Source of the DNA: Paenibacillus sp. MSJ-34
GTDB taxonomy: Bacteria > Bacillota > Bacilli > Paenibacillales > Paenibacillaceae
NCBI RefSeq assembly: GCF_018918005.1
Contig: NZ_JAHLPR010000041.1
Span: 1 to 64,000 of the forward strand
DNA length: 64,000 nucleotides
Reading direction: 5' to 3'
Below the pieces are notes generated by a model. It was not told the DNA's origin. It saw only the letters and a program-made list of their open reading frames with translations, and made no database searches. Every line of letters begins with the position of its first letter. Within the stretch, counting starts at the first letter, position 1. Positions 18,020-27,226 of the stretch are shown here, one piece after another. Both the position numbers and the translations under genes were made by a program.

Positions 18020-19567
18020 ATGGACAAAGCATTAAAGGGATTGTTATGGAAACGAGGCGATTGGGCCGCCTACTTCGGCTTGCTCGCCAACAATTTAACC
18101 AATCTGTTGACAATGGCTTCATTATTGTTATTTGTAGTAGGTTTTCCCGACGATATGGTCTACGGCAGAATCGTGCCCGCTTTCGGTCTCTCGATCTTTC
18201 TCGCCAGCATGGCTTACGGCTACTTCGGGTACAAGCTTGCCAAGACAAGCGGGAGACTCGACGTGACGGCTTTGCCGTCCGGTCCTAGCGCTCCCTCCAT
18301 TTTTACCGTTACATTTCTCGTTATTTTGCCGGTATACCAGCAAACCAACAACGCGCAATTTGCGTTCCAGATCGCATTGGTATGGTGTTTCTTCGAAGCG
18401 CTCATCTTAATTGCGGGCTCGTTCCTCGGCGACTTTATTCGCAAAATGGTTCCGAGAACCGTATTGCTGTCCTGTTTATCCGGTCTCGGACTGCTGCTGC
18501 TCGCCATGAATCCGATGCTGCAATCTTTTGAAACGCCTGTTGTCGCATTTGTCGTTTTGATCATTATTTTTATTAACTGGTTCGGCAAATCTCCGATATT
18601 CAAAAAAATACCGACAGGCTTTCTCCTGCTGGCGGTAGGTACGGCTCTAGCCTGGATCTTCGGCTTACAAAGCCCGGAAGCGATTACAGCGGCGCTGCAT
18701 ACGCTCGGGTTCAACCCGCCTGAAGTGCATGTCGTCAGCTTATTCCAAGGGATCCCGCATGCCCTTCCTTATCTGGCATCGGCCGTTCCGCTCGGACTGG
18801 CGAACTATATTTTCGACTTGGAAAATATCGAGAGCGCGCATGCCGCGGGCGATTCCTACAATACCCGCAAAGTCATGCTAGGCAACGGCATTGCCTCGAG
18901 CATCGGCGCCTTTGCCGGCAATCCCTTCCCCGTAACCGTCTATATCGGGCATGCAGGCTGGAAATCGATCGGCGCCGGAATAGGGTATACGGTGGCATCC
19001 GGCTTATCCATGCTAATTATCGCCCTCTTCGGGATCGGAGCGCTGCTGCTGGCGGTCATTCCGGTCGTCGCCATCGTTCCGATATTGGTCTACGTAGGCG
19101 TCGTAACGGCGAACCAAGTCGTGCGCGAAACGCCTAAAATCGAAGTGCCGGTCATATTTATCACCTTATTCCCTTGGATTGCGAACTGGGCGTTGTCGCT
19201 GGCCAATAACGTGTTGACGGCGGCGCAAACGACGGCGGCCAAAGTCGGCATCGATACGCTGAGCGCGAAGGGCGTTTATTACAACGGTCTGGTTCATTTG
19301 GGGAACGGCGCGCCGCCGAGCAGCATTATGTGGGGCTCGATCGCCATCTTCGCCATCTTGAACCGGCCGCTGCGCGCCGCTACGTTCGCCGTCATTGCGG
19401 CGGGATTGTCGCTCTTCGGCATTATCCATGCGCCGACGGTCGGATTTGCGCAGGAAGCGCTGATGCCGTTCGTATATGCTTATTTGATGGTTGCCGCTCT
19501 GTTCGTTTATAAACATTTTGCAGACCGCAACGACCCGGAGAAGCAATTGGCTGCTTCAGAGGCTTAA
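18020..19567 (+). CDS. Purine/xanthine-type permease (NCS2-like)
   Basis: Integral membrane protein of 515 residues with about 12-14 hydrophobic segments. NCS2-like features are the ALPSGPSAPSIF segment early on and NGIASSIGAFAGNPFPVTVYIGHAGW in the middle, resembling the Asn/Gly-rich substrate helix of xanthine/uracil permeases. AAGGAGG lies seven bases before the ATG. Its place between allG and carbamate kinase suggests it imports the pathway substrate, such as allantoin, oxalurate or another ureido compound (inference). Subfamily uncertain. Confidence 0.75.
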   Translation: MDKALKGLLWKRGDWAAYFGLLANNLTNLLTMASLLLFVVGFPDDMVYGRIVPAFGLSIFLASMAYGYFGYKLAKTSGRLDVTALPSGPSAPSIFTVTFLVILPVYQQTNNAQFAFQIALVWCFFEALILIAGSFLGDFIRKMVPRTVLLSCLSGLGLLLLAMNPMLQSFETPVVAFVVLIIIFINWFGKSPIFKKIPTGFLLLAVGTALAWIFGLQSPEAITAALHTLGFNPPEVHVVSLFQGIPHALPYLASAVPLGLANYIFDLENIESAHAAGDSYNTRKVMLGNGIASSIGAFAGNPFPVTVYIGHAGWKSIGAGIGYTVASGLSMLIIALFGIGALLLAVIPVVAIVPILVYVGVVTANQVVRETPKIEVPVIFITLFPWIANWALSLANNVLTAAQTTAAKVGIDTLSAKGVYYNGLVHLGNGAPPSSIMWGSIAIFAILNRPLRAATFAVIAAGLSLFGIIHAPTVGFAQEALMPFVYAYLMVAALFVYKHFADRNDPEKQLAASEA

Positions 19568-19621
19568 GGGGCTTCATAGGTTGCATAGATCATGAATTTA
19601 CGGAAAAAGGGGGCTACACGC

Positions 19622-20983
19622 ATGAATAACGAATCATGGGATATCGAGTTGATTCATGCCAGCGAACAAGGAAATATGGAAATCGTCGAGCGGCTATTGG
19701 ACAAAGGAGCCTCCGTCCATGCGCAGGACGCAAACGGCCGCACCGCCTTGATGGCGGCGACGCAAGCCAACCGGATCGATGTGGCCGCAAGGCTGATCGA
19801 GGCGGGAAGCGACGTGAACGCGAGAGATATTACGATGTTAACCCCTTACCTCTGTGCCGGGGCGAACGGGTTTCATGAAATATTGCGTTTGACGCTGGCT
19901 GCCGGAGCGGATATTGCAAGCGTCAACCGCTTTGGAGGAACGGCGCTGCTGCCGTCCAGCGAAAAAGGCTATTTGCGAACCGTTCAAGTATGCCTGGAGG
20001 CGGGAATTGCGGTCAACCACGCCAACCAGTTGGGCTGGACCGCGCTGCTGGAGGCGGTCGTTCTCGGCAACGGCGGACGCCTGTACTCCGATATCGTCCA
20101 GTTGCTGGTCGAGGCAGGCGCGGATATTGATATGCCGGATCGCGACGGCAAATCGGCGCTGCAGCATGCGGAAGAAATGAAGCAAGACAAGGTTGCGGCG
20201 ATATTGCGGAAGCAGTATGCGGAGGATCGGCCGGCCGTTCGGGAAGCGCGCCGTTTGGCGCTCGCCGGCCGGTACGATGAAACTGTTGCCGAAATCGATC
20301 GGGCGCTGGCGTCAGACAGCGGCAATACGGATTTATTGTATTACAAGGGCTTTTGTCTGGGAGAGTTGAAGCAGTATGAAGAAGCGCTCGCCGTTTATCG
20401 TCAAGCGCTTGAAGCCGACGCGGACGATCTCGATTTCTATTTTTATACGGCAAACGCCTTGCGGATGATGAAAAAGCCCGAAGAAGCGCTGAAGGAATAT
20501 GATAAAGCGATCGCGCTGAACCCGGTCGAGACGTTCTACCGCTATCATAAATCGAATTACTTGCGCGAATTGGGACGGCATGAAGAGGCTGTCGGCGAAA
20601 TGGATCGTCTGCTCGCCCGGCAACCTCATCGATACGACTTCTCGTTCCATAAGGCGAACAGCCTCCGATCGCTTGGCCGGCATCGGGAAGCGGCCGCGGC
20701 GATCGAGAATGCGATTGCGGCCGACCCGACCAATCCTTTATATCATTTGCACCGATCGCAATCGCTCGCCTTGCTGGGAAGCTATGAAGAGGCCGTCAAG
20801 GAGATCGAGACCGCGATCGGCTACAATCCCGCCAATGCGGATTATTACTGCGAGAAAGCTCATTCCTTGCATGCGTTGGGGCGGCAGGAAGAAGCGCTGG
20901 CCGCCATCAGTCTGGCGTTATCCGCGGATCCCGGTCACGGCCGGGCGAACCGCATGCGCCGGGAATTGCTCGGCGAACGTTAA
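19622..20983 (+). CDS. Ankyrin-repeat and TPR fusion protein
   Basis: 453 residues with no enzymatic domain. Residues about 1-200 are four or five ankyrin repeats (NGRTALMAATQANRIDVAARL; DGKSALQHAEEMK). Residues about 215-450 are six or more TPR units (YYKGFCLGELKQYEEALAVY and similar, about 34 residues each). It has no signal peptide and is probably cytoplasmic. The ATG at 19622 follows AAAGGGGG; the upstream ATG at 19592 lacks a ribosome site. Both halves are protein-binding scaffolds. Its place between the permease and carbamate kinase genes implies a link with the pathway, perhaps organising the carbamoyltransferase subunits (speculative). Confidence 0.85.
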   Translation: MNNESWDIELIHASEQGNMEIVERLLDKGASVHAQDANGRTALMAATQANRIDVAARLIEAGSDVNARDITMLTPYLCAGANGFHEILRLTLAAGADIASVNRFGGTALLPSSEKGYLRTVQVCLEAGIAVNHANQLGWTALLEAVVLGNGGRLYSDIVQLLVEAGADIDMPDRDGKSALQHAEEMKQDKVAAILRKQYAEDRPAVREARRLALAGRYDETVAEIDRALASDSGNTDLLYYKGFCLGELKQYEEALAVYRQALEADADDLDFYFYTANALRMMKKPEEALKEYDKAIALNPVETFYRYHKSNYLRELGRHEEAVGEMDRLLARQPHRYDFSFHKANSLRSLGRHREAAAAIENAIAADPTNPLYHLHRSQSLALLGSYEEAVKEIETAIGYNPANADYYCEKAHSLHALGRQEEALAAISLALSADPGHGRANRMRRELLGER

Positions 20984-21073
20984 CTGCAATACGATTCGTT
21001 CGAACGCTGTGCGTTAACACTGTCGAATACACTTTTGCAAAAATAGAACCATTCATCGCTTAGGAGGGGTACA

Positions 21074-22078
21074 GTGGGGAAATTTGTTGTGGTAGCGATC
21101 GGCGGCAACTCCTTGGTGAAGGATCACGGCCGCGAATCGGTTCAAGATCAATACGAAGCCGTATGTGAAATCGCCGCCAACATCGCCGATATGGTGCAGG
21201 AAGGCGTCGACGTTGTCGTTACCCACGGCAACGGTCCGCAGGTCGGGTTTGCGCTGCGAAGAAGCGAACTGGCCCATGAAGCCGCGGGCATGGATGCCGT
21301 GCCGCTCGTCAATTGCGTGGCGGATACGCAAGGCGGTATCGGCTATCAAATTCAACAAGCGCTGACGAATGAATTCATTCGCCGTAATATCGACAAGAAG
21401 GTCGCCACAGTCGTGACGCAGGTGGAGGTTAGCGGCGACGATCCCAATTTCCGCCATCCGACCAAGCCGGTCGGCTCCTTCTTCACGCTCGAGCAGGCCG
21501 AAGAGATGAAGCGCGAGAATCCGGATTGGATCATGGCCGAAGACGCCGGACGCGGATACCGCCGCGTCGTTCCGTCGCCGCAACCGATCGATATTGTGGA
21601 AAAGGATGTCATCAAATCGCTGCTCGAATCCGGTTATGTGGTGATCGCCGTCGGCGGCGGAGGCATTCCGGTCGTCAAAACGGAGCGGCAAACGTATAAC
21701 GGCATCGACGCCGTCATCGACAAAGACTTCGCGACCAGTCTGCTGGCCGGCCAAATCGATGCGGAAGCGCTGATCATTACGACGGGCGTGCCCCAAGTCT
21801 TCATTCATTACGGCAAGCCGAATCAGCAAGCGCTCGAGGAAATTACGGTCGAGGAGACCCGAACGTTTATGGAGGAAGGGCATTTTCCGGCGGGAAGCAT
21901 GCTGCCGAAGATCGAAGCAAGCCTCCGCTTCCTGGAAAAGCCGGGCCGCAGAGTGATCATTACGAATCCGGAACATCTGGGGGATGCGATCCGGAACAAG
22001 GCCGGCACGCATATTGTCAATCAAGGCAAAGGCGGAAAGGAACAGGTGGAAGCCGGACGGCATGTAACCGGCCTCTAA
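21074..22078 (+). CDS. allK: Carbamate kinase
   Basis: Converts carbamoyl phosphate plus ADP to ATP, ammonia and CO2, the energy-yielding last step of the pathway. It has 334 residues of the amino-acid kinase fold: AIGGNSL (8-14), HGNGPQVG (51-58), a GGGGIPVV segment and IDKD later, and ITNPEHL at the end. It begins with GTG at 21074, with AGGAGGGG nine bases upstream. It ends the allH-F-G gene set, followed by a terminator. Named allK by context; by sequence alone arcC would fit equally. Confidence 0.92.
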   Translation: MGKFVVVAIGGNSLVKDHGRESVQDQYEAVCEIAANIADMVQEGVDVVVTHGNGPQVGFALRRSELAHEAAGMDAVPLVNCVADTQGGIGYQIQQALTNEFIRRNIDKKVATVVTQVEVSGDDPNFRHPTKPVGSFFTLEQAEEMKRENPDWIMAEDAGRGYRRVVPSPQPIDIVEKDVIKSLLESGYVVIAVGGGGIPVVKTERQTYNGIDAVIDKDFATSLLAGQIDAEALIITTGVPQVFIHYGKPNQQALEEITVEETRTFMEEGHFPAGSMLPKIEASLRFLEKPGRRVIITNPEHLGDAIRNKAGTHIVNQGKGGKEQVEAGRHVTGL

Positions 22079-22089
22079 AGGTGAAATAG

Positions 22090-22123
22090 GTCAACCGGGA
22101 CGATCCGGTTGGCTTATTTTTTT
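22090..22123 (+). terminator. Rho-independent terminator after carbamate kinase
   Basis: CAACCGG and CCGGTTG pair around a short loop and are followed by TTATTTTTTT. It closes the carbamoyltransferase operon. Confidence 0.85.
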
Positions 22124-22173
22124 GGTGAAGTGTCGCCGTGCGCTTTAACATTAAATAACCGGCCTTTGGCTTG

Positions 22174-22201
22174 CTGAATGAAGGGGATATCGACAAACGG
22201 A
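22174..22201. repeat. Isolated copy of the 34-bp repeat
   Basis: CTGAATGAAGGGGATATCGA and the following CAAACGGA match the end of one unit and the start of the next in the array at 11722-11907. It carries the GACAAA variant also seen in that array's last partial unit. Confidence 0.6.
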
Positions 22202-22285
22202 CATCTTGATCAAATTAATCGCAACAGCCGACATGTCCGATATATTCTATAAAGGAATTTGGAAGATCATTTGGAGGGATTATTG

Positions 22286-23479
22286 TTGAAGAAGTTTCTT
22301 TTGCTAGTGCACATGATGGTTCTATTGCTCGTCTCCCCCGGAATCATACAAGCCGAGGGTCAAAAAACGCCCGGATTAGAAAATGCGTCTGAGAACACTG
22401 CGGATCAAGACCCGATCGTATTCCCGGTCGTATTTCAACGCGCTACCGGCGACTCCATTATTTCTCTCGCCGCGGATGAAAAAGGAACCATCATTGCCGT
22501 TACTTACGATTATATTAACGTCACGCACGATTTCGGAAAAACGTGGACGACAAGCAAGACCCCAACGTCGGACATGTACTCCGTCATGTATGCTCAAGGC
22601 AAATTTTATTTGTCCAAAATGCATGTGAACAAAGAGTATGAGGAGATCCCGATCTACGTCTCCGATAACGGCGATCAATGGTCTATCCTGCATCTCACTC
22701 CTGACGGCGCTCCGGCCGTTACTATTGTAAATGTTCAGTATGTCAATGGAACATACATCCTGATCGCGAAACAGTATCGAACGGAAAACGGATCGATCCT
22801 GTTCACTTCTGCGGACGGTATGGTTTGGACCGAAACGGCAAACATTCCGTCGACCGTATACTTTCTTACATGGAACGGGTCGGTCTACACCGCTTACGGC
22901 AGCGGATATATATTTTACAATAAACCGGCAACATTCGGCAGAAATCAGTTTTTGGTCGATTCCAAGGATAAACGATATGCCGAGATGATTGTCTACAGCT
23001 CGAACAATCTGCAGGATTGGACCATGCAATCGGGCCAGGTGAAATCCGGAATGCTCTATAAATTTGTCGTCAACGATATTCCGTCCACCAATTATTACTA
23101 TGATGTCGAGAAGTACACCGCGGATGGCGTCATCACATTATACGATTATTACGGGAATATTTTGACTTCGAAGGATGGAAAAAGCTTTACCATTCAGAGC
23201 AGACGGGATTTGTTTCCGACCAACTATCACCGTACTCCGACATTCAAAGCAGGCAAAAACTATATCATTTTCACGCAATATTGGCATAGCCCCGGGGTGA
23301 TCCGTTCGAAAGCGCTCGTCTCAACCGATCGAGCGAAATGGAAACAAATCAATCTTGATAAAAATGTGCCTAATTCCATGGATGTCATTCAGGCGAACGA
23401 TAACACGTTAGTCGGCTACGGCGACGACGGAAGGATAGCCATTTCGAATAACGGAATCGACTGGAAAAAAATTCGATAA
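22286..23479 (+). CDS. Secreted sialidase-like (BNR/Asp-box) beta-propeller protein
   Basis: About 397 residues with an N-terminal signal peptide (KKFLLLVHMMVLLLVSPG, cleavage probably near QAEG). Asp-box-like segments recur: HDFGKTW, SDNGDQW, SADGMVW, SKDGKSF and SNNGIDW, which suggests a five- or six-bladed propeller. None of the Arg triad of true sialidases is obvious, so an enzyme role is not claimed. The TTG at 22286 is chosen for the GGAGGG seven bases upstream; an upstream TTG lacks a site. It stands alone between the carbamate kinase terminator and the convergent ECF genes. Function unknown; exported. Confidence 0.75.
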   Translation: MKKFLLLVHMMVLLLVSPGIIQAEGQKTPGLENASENTADQDPIVFPVVFQRATGDSIISLAADEKGTIIAVTYDYINVTHDFGKTWTTSKTPTSDMYSVMYAQGKFYLSKMHVNKEYEEIPIYVSDNGDQWSILHLTPDGAPAVTIVNVQYVNGTYILIAKQYRTENGSILFTSADGMVWTETANIPSTVYFLTWNGSVYTAYGSGYIFYNKPATFGRNQFLVDSKDKRYAEMIVYSSNNLQDWTMQSGQVKSGMLYKFVVNDIPSTNYYYDVEKYTADGVITLYDYYGNILTSKDGKSFTIQSRRDLFPTNYHRTPTFKAGKNYIIFTQYWHSPGVIRSKALVSTDRAKWKQINLDKNVPNSMDVIQANDNTLVGYGDDGRIAISNNGIDWKKIR

Positions 23480-23606
23480 GAAACATCGTTGCGCAAAGAA
23501 AAAAGGGAGCGAATGCGCTCTATTGGCGGATAAAAAAAGTCGCTATAGATGCATGTTCGTTCCCTCTTTGTTTGGCCAATCGATTACGGTAAAAAAAGCG
23601 GCCGGT

Positions 23607-24434
23607 TCAGAACGGATACCAGAACGATGTGAGCACATTCGCCTTAAGCCAAACCGCCAGCGCAACCGCGGCGATGCAAACGGCGGCGACCATATAATCC
23701 GAAACGGCAGGCTTCGTGGCGTTGTACCAGGTGCGGCGTTTATTCGTGCCGAAGCCGCGCAGTTCCATCGCGTTCGATACGACCTCGATGCGCTGCAACG
23801 AGGAGAACAGGAGCGGAACGGCGATGGACGATATATTTTTGATCCGCTGCAGCAGCGGCGCCTCTCCTTTGCGGAAGCCGATGCCCCGCATTTGCATCGA
23901 ATTCGTAATGTTGCGGAATTCGGATTGGATGTCGGGAATGTAGCGGAAGGCGATGTTGACCGCATAGGCGATCTTGTACGGTACGCCAAGCCGATTGAGA
24001 CTGCTGGCGAATTGGCTCGGATGCGTCGTGAAAATAAAGACGATGCTGATCGGCAGCAAAGTCAAATATTTGGCGGATAACGTTAAGACGTAAAACAACG
24101 TTTCCGCATTGATCCAGTTATAACCGATATTGATTACCGGCGTATTCGTGCCTGTCAATTCCGTGCCGTGCACGGGTGTGATGACGAGAATAAAGGCGGC
24201 ATTGAATATATTGAAAACGGTCATAAACCAGAGCAGCACGCGAATGCGGCGAAACGGAATTTGGGCCGAGGCGAGCATGACCGAGCTTACGAAGAGCATG
24301 ACGAGAAATACCCGCAAATCGAGAAACAGAAACGTCGTGACGGTCCAGGCCGCGAACAGAATAATTTTCACACTGCCGTCCATCCGGTGAAAAATGCTGT
24401 CCCCAGGCGTATATAATGTACCCATTTTACTCAT
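23607..24434 (-). CDS. ECF transporter transmembrane component EcfT
   Basis: Membrane scaffold of 275 residues in an energy-coupling-factor vitamin or metal importer. It has several hydrophobic segments and the cytoplasmic coupling helices with Ala-Arg-Gly-like motifs, here MQMRGIGF and MELRGFGT, which bind the ATPases. The start overlaps the ATPase stop by eight bases. It is the third gene after the S component and the double ATPase, so the module is complete. Confidence 0.9.
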   Translation of the reverse strand: MSKMGTLYTPGDSIFHRMDGSVKIILFAAWTVTTFLFLDLRVFLVMLFVSSVMLASAQIPFRRIRVLLWFMTVFNIFNAAFILVITPVHGTELTGTNTPVINIGYNWINAETLFYVLTLSAKYLTLLPISIVFIFTTHPSQFASSLNRLGVPYKIAYAVNIAFRYIPDIQSEFRNITNSMQMRGIGFRKGEAPLLQRIKNISSIAVPLLFSSLQRIEVVSNAMELRGFGTNKRRTWYNATKPAVSDYMVAAVCIAAVALAVWLKANVLTSFWYPF

Positions 24435-26154
24435 GTTGCTTCACCTTTTTTTCATGCATAATAAAATGCTCCACAAACCGGGAGGAAGACGGCAATCCGG
24501 CTGCTTCGGCCAGCCTCGACAACGACATTTCCTTCAGATTGGCCCGTTCGATCACGCCGCGGTCCGTGAGGACGTCGGCGACACGATCATCGGCGATTAC
24601 TTGTCCGCCAGACAGCACGATCGCCCGCTCCGTGTATTCCAAAGCCAAATGCATGTCGTGGGTAATGAACAAGAACGATAAACCGTTCGCGGACAAGGAG
24701 GCGATGAAGTCCATAAATTCGGTATAATGCTTGAAATCTTGTCCGGCCGTAGGCTCGTCCAAAATAATCAGCTTCGGCTCCATGGCAAGGATCGAGGCGA
24801 TCGTGACCCTCTTCTTCTGACCGTAGCTTAACGCGGAGATCGGCCAGTTGCGGTAACGGTACAAGCCGCATATTTTTAACAACTCCTCCACCTTCGCGTC
24901 GATCCGGTCTTGCGCAACTCCCCGCACTTTGAGGCCGATTCCGATTTCATCCTTGATCATATGCTGCGTAATCATCTGGTTCGGATTTTGCATCACATAT
25001 CCGATCCGTTCCCCGCGGCGGCGAACGCTCCAATCGTTCATGCTCTCGCCCGCGAATTTGATCTCCCCGGCCGTCGGACGCATAATGCCTGTAACGAGAT
25101 GGCTTAACGTCGATTTGCCGGCTCCGTTATTTCCGAGCAGTGCGACAACTTCACCCTCTTGCATATCGAACGAGACGCCTTGGATGATTTCATGCGTGCC
25201 GTCATAGGACGCTCTGACGTCCGTTAAGGACAGCAGCGCAGGTTTGGCGTCTGCTTGGCCAGTGGCGGGATCGGTGGAGGCTGTGCGGTTCGGGCGAATC
25301 GGCTCGCCGTACCATTCGAGCAAGGCGGCCCGATGCGGCGCCAGATCCAGCTTGGGCAGCGGCGTAAGCGCCGCGGACGGATCGAGCTTGCATCCCGCAT
25401 ATTTCAGCGCCTCGATATATAGCGGCTCGCGCAAGCCGTGGCTGCGCAGGGCGTCGGTAGCCAGCAAGTCGTTCGGCTTGCCGGCCGCCCGAATCTCGCC
25501 GCCGTCCATGACGACGATTTTGTCGATCGGTTGCTCAAGCACGTCTTCGATGCGATGTTCGATGATAATGATCGTCTTGTTCGTTTGCCGATGAATCTCC
25601 TCGATCAGTTGCATCGCTTTGCGGCCGCTGGCGGGATCGAGATTGGCGAGCGGCTCGTCGAACAGCAGCACATTGGCCTGCGTCGACAAAATACCGGCCA
25701 AGGACACCCGCTGCTTCTGTCCGCCGGACAAGTCATGCGGGCTTTGCTCAATCCAATCGAGCATGTCGACGGTGTCGAGCGCGCGCCGCACCGCCTCGAT
25801 CATGGCCGCTTGCGGCACGCCGTCGTTCTCGAACCCGAAAGCGACGTCTTCGCCCACGGACAAGCCGATAAATTGCCCGTCCTGATCCTGCAAAATCGTG
25901 CCGACCGTCTTGCTGATTTCGTGGATGCTCTGTTCGGTCGTGCTTTTTCCGTCGATCGTAAACGTACCGGTGAACTTTCCTTCGTACGTAAATGGAATTA
26001 GCCCATTGATACAATGGGCCAATGTCGACTTGCCGGAACCGCTCGGGCCGGCGATCAATATTTTCTCGCCGGGATGAATGTCCAGGGTAATATTTTTGAG
26101 TGTCGGTTCGGTTACGTTTTTATATTGAAAGCTGAAATCTTGAAATCGAATCAT
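24427..26154 (-). CDS. ECF transporter double ATPase (EcfA1-EcfA2 fusion)
   Basis: 575 residues with two tandem ABC domains. Domain 1 (about 1-240) has GPSGSGKST (36-44), LSGGQKQRV and LLFDEPLANLD. Domain 2 (about 305-540) has GNNGAGKST, LSYGQKKRV and LIILDEPTAGQD. The linker is about 60 residues. The same architecture occurs in Bacillus YkoD-type proteins. It begins nine bases after the S-component stop and overlaps EcfT. It powers uptake through EcfT. Confidence 0.93.
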   Translation of the reverse strand: MIRFQDFSFQYKNVTEPTLKNITLDIHPGEKILIAGPSGSGKSTLAHCINGLIPFTYEGKFTGTFTIDGKSTTEQSIHEISKTVGTILQDQDGQFIGLSVGEDVAFGFENDGVPQAAMIEAVRRALDTVDMLDWIEQSPHDLSGGQKQRVSLAGILSTQANVLLFDEPLANLDPASGRKAMQLIEEIHRQTNKTIIIIEHRIEDVLEQPIDKIVVMDGGEIRAAGKPNDLLATDALRSHGLREPLYIEALKYAGCKLDPSAALTPLPKLDLAPHRAALLEWYGEPIRPNRTASTDPATGQADAKPALLSLTDVRASYDGTHEIIQGVSFDMQEGEVVALLGNNGAGKSTLSHLVTGIMRPTAGEIKFAGESMNDWSVRRRGERIGYVMQNPNQMITQHMIKDEIGIGLKVRGVAQDRIDAKVEELLKICGLYRYRNWPISALSYGQKKRVTIASILAMEPKLIILDEPTAGQDFKHYTEFMDFIASLSANGLSFLFITHDMHLALEYTERAIVLSGGQVIADDRVADVLTDRGVIERANLKEMSLSRLAEAAGLPSSSRFVEHFIMHEKKVKQHE

Positions 26155-26163
26155 TCGTTGCTC

Positions 26164-26727
26164 CTATTTGTCTACCGTTAAGTTCGAGTTTTTCTTGTTG
26201 ACTTGCAAAATGCCGAGCACAATCGTTAAGCCTAAAACGACGAGCACCAATACGTTGGCTACAATCGACGTGCCGAATTGGACCATCATTTTCTGGAACG
26301 GTTCGTTCATGAGGAAAATATCGAATAGGGTCGCTTCGCCCATGCCGACAACGATTCCGAGAATTCCGTACAGAAGCAGCAGCCATACGTGCTTGCCGGA
26401 ATAGGAACCGTCTTTGACGCTGAAATCTCTGCTCATAAAGATGAAGCCCATAAACAAGCCCATAATGGCCGAGCCGAGCACCCAGCCCCACCATACGCCG
26501 CCGCCGATGATCAGGTCGGTGATCGTATGGCCGATGAAGCCGATCAAGAAGCCGACAACCGGGCCGAACATCGCGCCGAAAATGACGAGAAACGCCACCG
26601 CAGGCTTCACCCACGTCTCCGGTGCGATCGGAAATCCGAAAAATCCGAGAAATCCGTACAACGCCGCGCCGATCCCGATCGCCACGACATTTTTGGTGTT
26701 GAACTGAAAAATCGATTTTTGATTCAT
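26164..26727 (-). CDS. ECF transporter substrate-binding component, UPF0397 family
   Basis: 187-residue membrane protein with about six hydrophobic segments. The stretches [39 protein letters not shown] and [16 protein letters not shown] are typical of UPF0397. This family is often labelled as a riboflavin-type S component, but its true substrate is not settled. The ATG at 26727 lies 13 bases after GGAGGAGG; the longer reading has no ribosome site. It is the first gene of the module. No riboswitch that I can recognise lies in the ~130 bases upstream. Confidence 0.85.
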   Translation of the reverse strand: MNQKSIFQFNTKNVVAIGIGAALYGFLGFFGFPIAPETWVKPAVAFLVIFGAMFGPVVGFLIGFIGHTITDLIIGGGVWWGWVLGSAIMGLFMGFIFMSRDFSVKDGSYSGKHVWLLLLYGILGIVVGMGEATLFDIFLMNEPFQKMMVQFGTSIVANVLVLVVLGLTIVLGILQVNKKNSNLTVDK

Positions 26728-27015
26728 CGTTCTATTTACTCCTCCTCCAATTTTATTGAAGCACACGCCCTGATCGTTCTACTCCCATGTTAAAACAGAT
26801 GAAACCATCTTTCAATACGAACATTTTGGTTGAATCGCTCGGGAAATATAAGGATTTTTGATACGATTTGGGGGTGTGAGCGCATTCGATACCGTTCGAA
26901 TCAATCTAATTGTAAAAAGGAACGGCGGATTTGTAAACAATAATATGCAAAATGCTGGGCGTATTTCGGATACCACCGCATTTCGCTTCGCTTTCGGCCT
27001 CGTTTCGATCTCGGG

Positions 27016-27194
27016 AGGACACAGAAGCCGTTATTTTGGGATAAACGGGCTTTTTCTTGGGTTTGCAGGACAGACATCCCGCTATTCGCCTTGAGACGAG
27101 GGGAATTCGGCCGATTTGTGGAAAATAGCGGCTCCTCTGTCCGCGTACCGTCGAAAAAGGGGCCGTTTCGGCAAAATAGCGGACTTCCTGTCCG
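27016..27194. repeat. Four dispersed copies of an AAATAGCGG...TGTCC repeat
   Basis: Copies of about 22 bp lie at 27016-27038 and 27067-27089 on the minus strand, and 27121-27143 and 27171-27194 on the plus strand. The shared pattern is CAAAATAGCGG, four to six variable bases, CTGTCC. The opposite orientations allow long-range stem formation. The 27.0-27.2 kb stretch holds no gene. Short related motifs occur near 11.36 and 11.42 kb. This resembles intergenic repeats of Paenibacillaceae (from memory, not checked). Confidence 0.65.
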
Positions 27195-27226
27195 GTTAAC
27201 AGTCTGACATTGCTTGAACCGAAACA

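Noticed and set aside
21053-22063. Minus-strand frame of 336 codons opposite carbamate kinase.
   Set aside because: It is the mirror of a strongly conserved kinase gene, Arg/Asp/His-rich, with no motif. GC-rich codon bias keeps the antisense frame open.
26728-26900. Riboswitch upstream of the ECF genes.
   Set aside because: I could not find conserved cores of TPP, FMN, cobalamin or folate riboswitches by eye.
26858-27094. Small plus-strand gene of 78 codons in the gap between the ECF genes and ligA.
   Set aside because: No ribosome site; its 3' part runs through dispersed repeats; no recognisable protein features.
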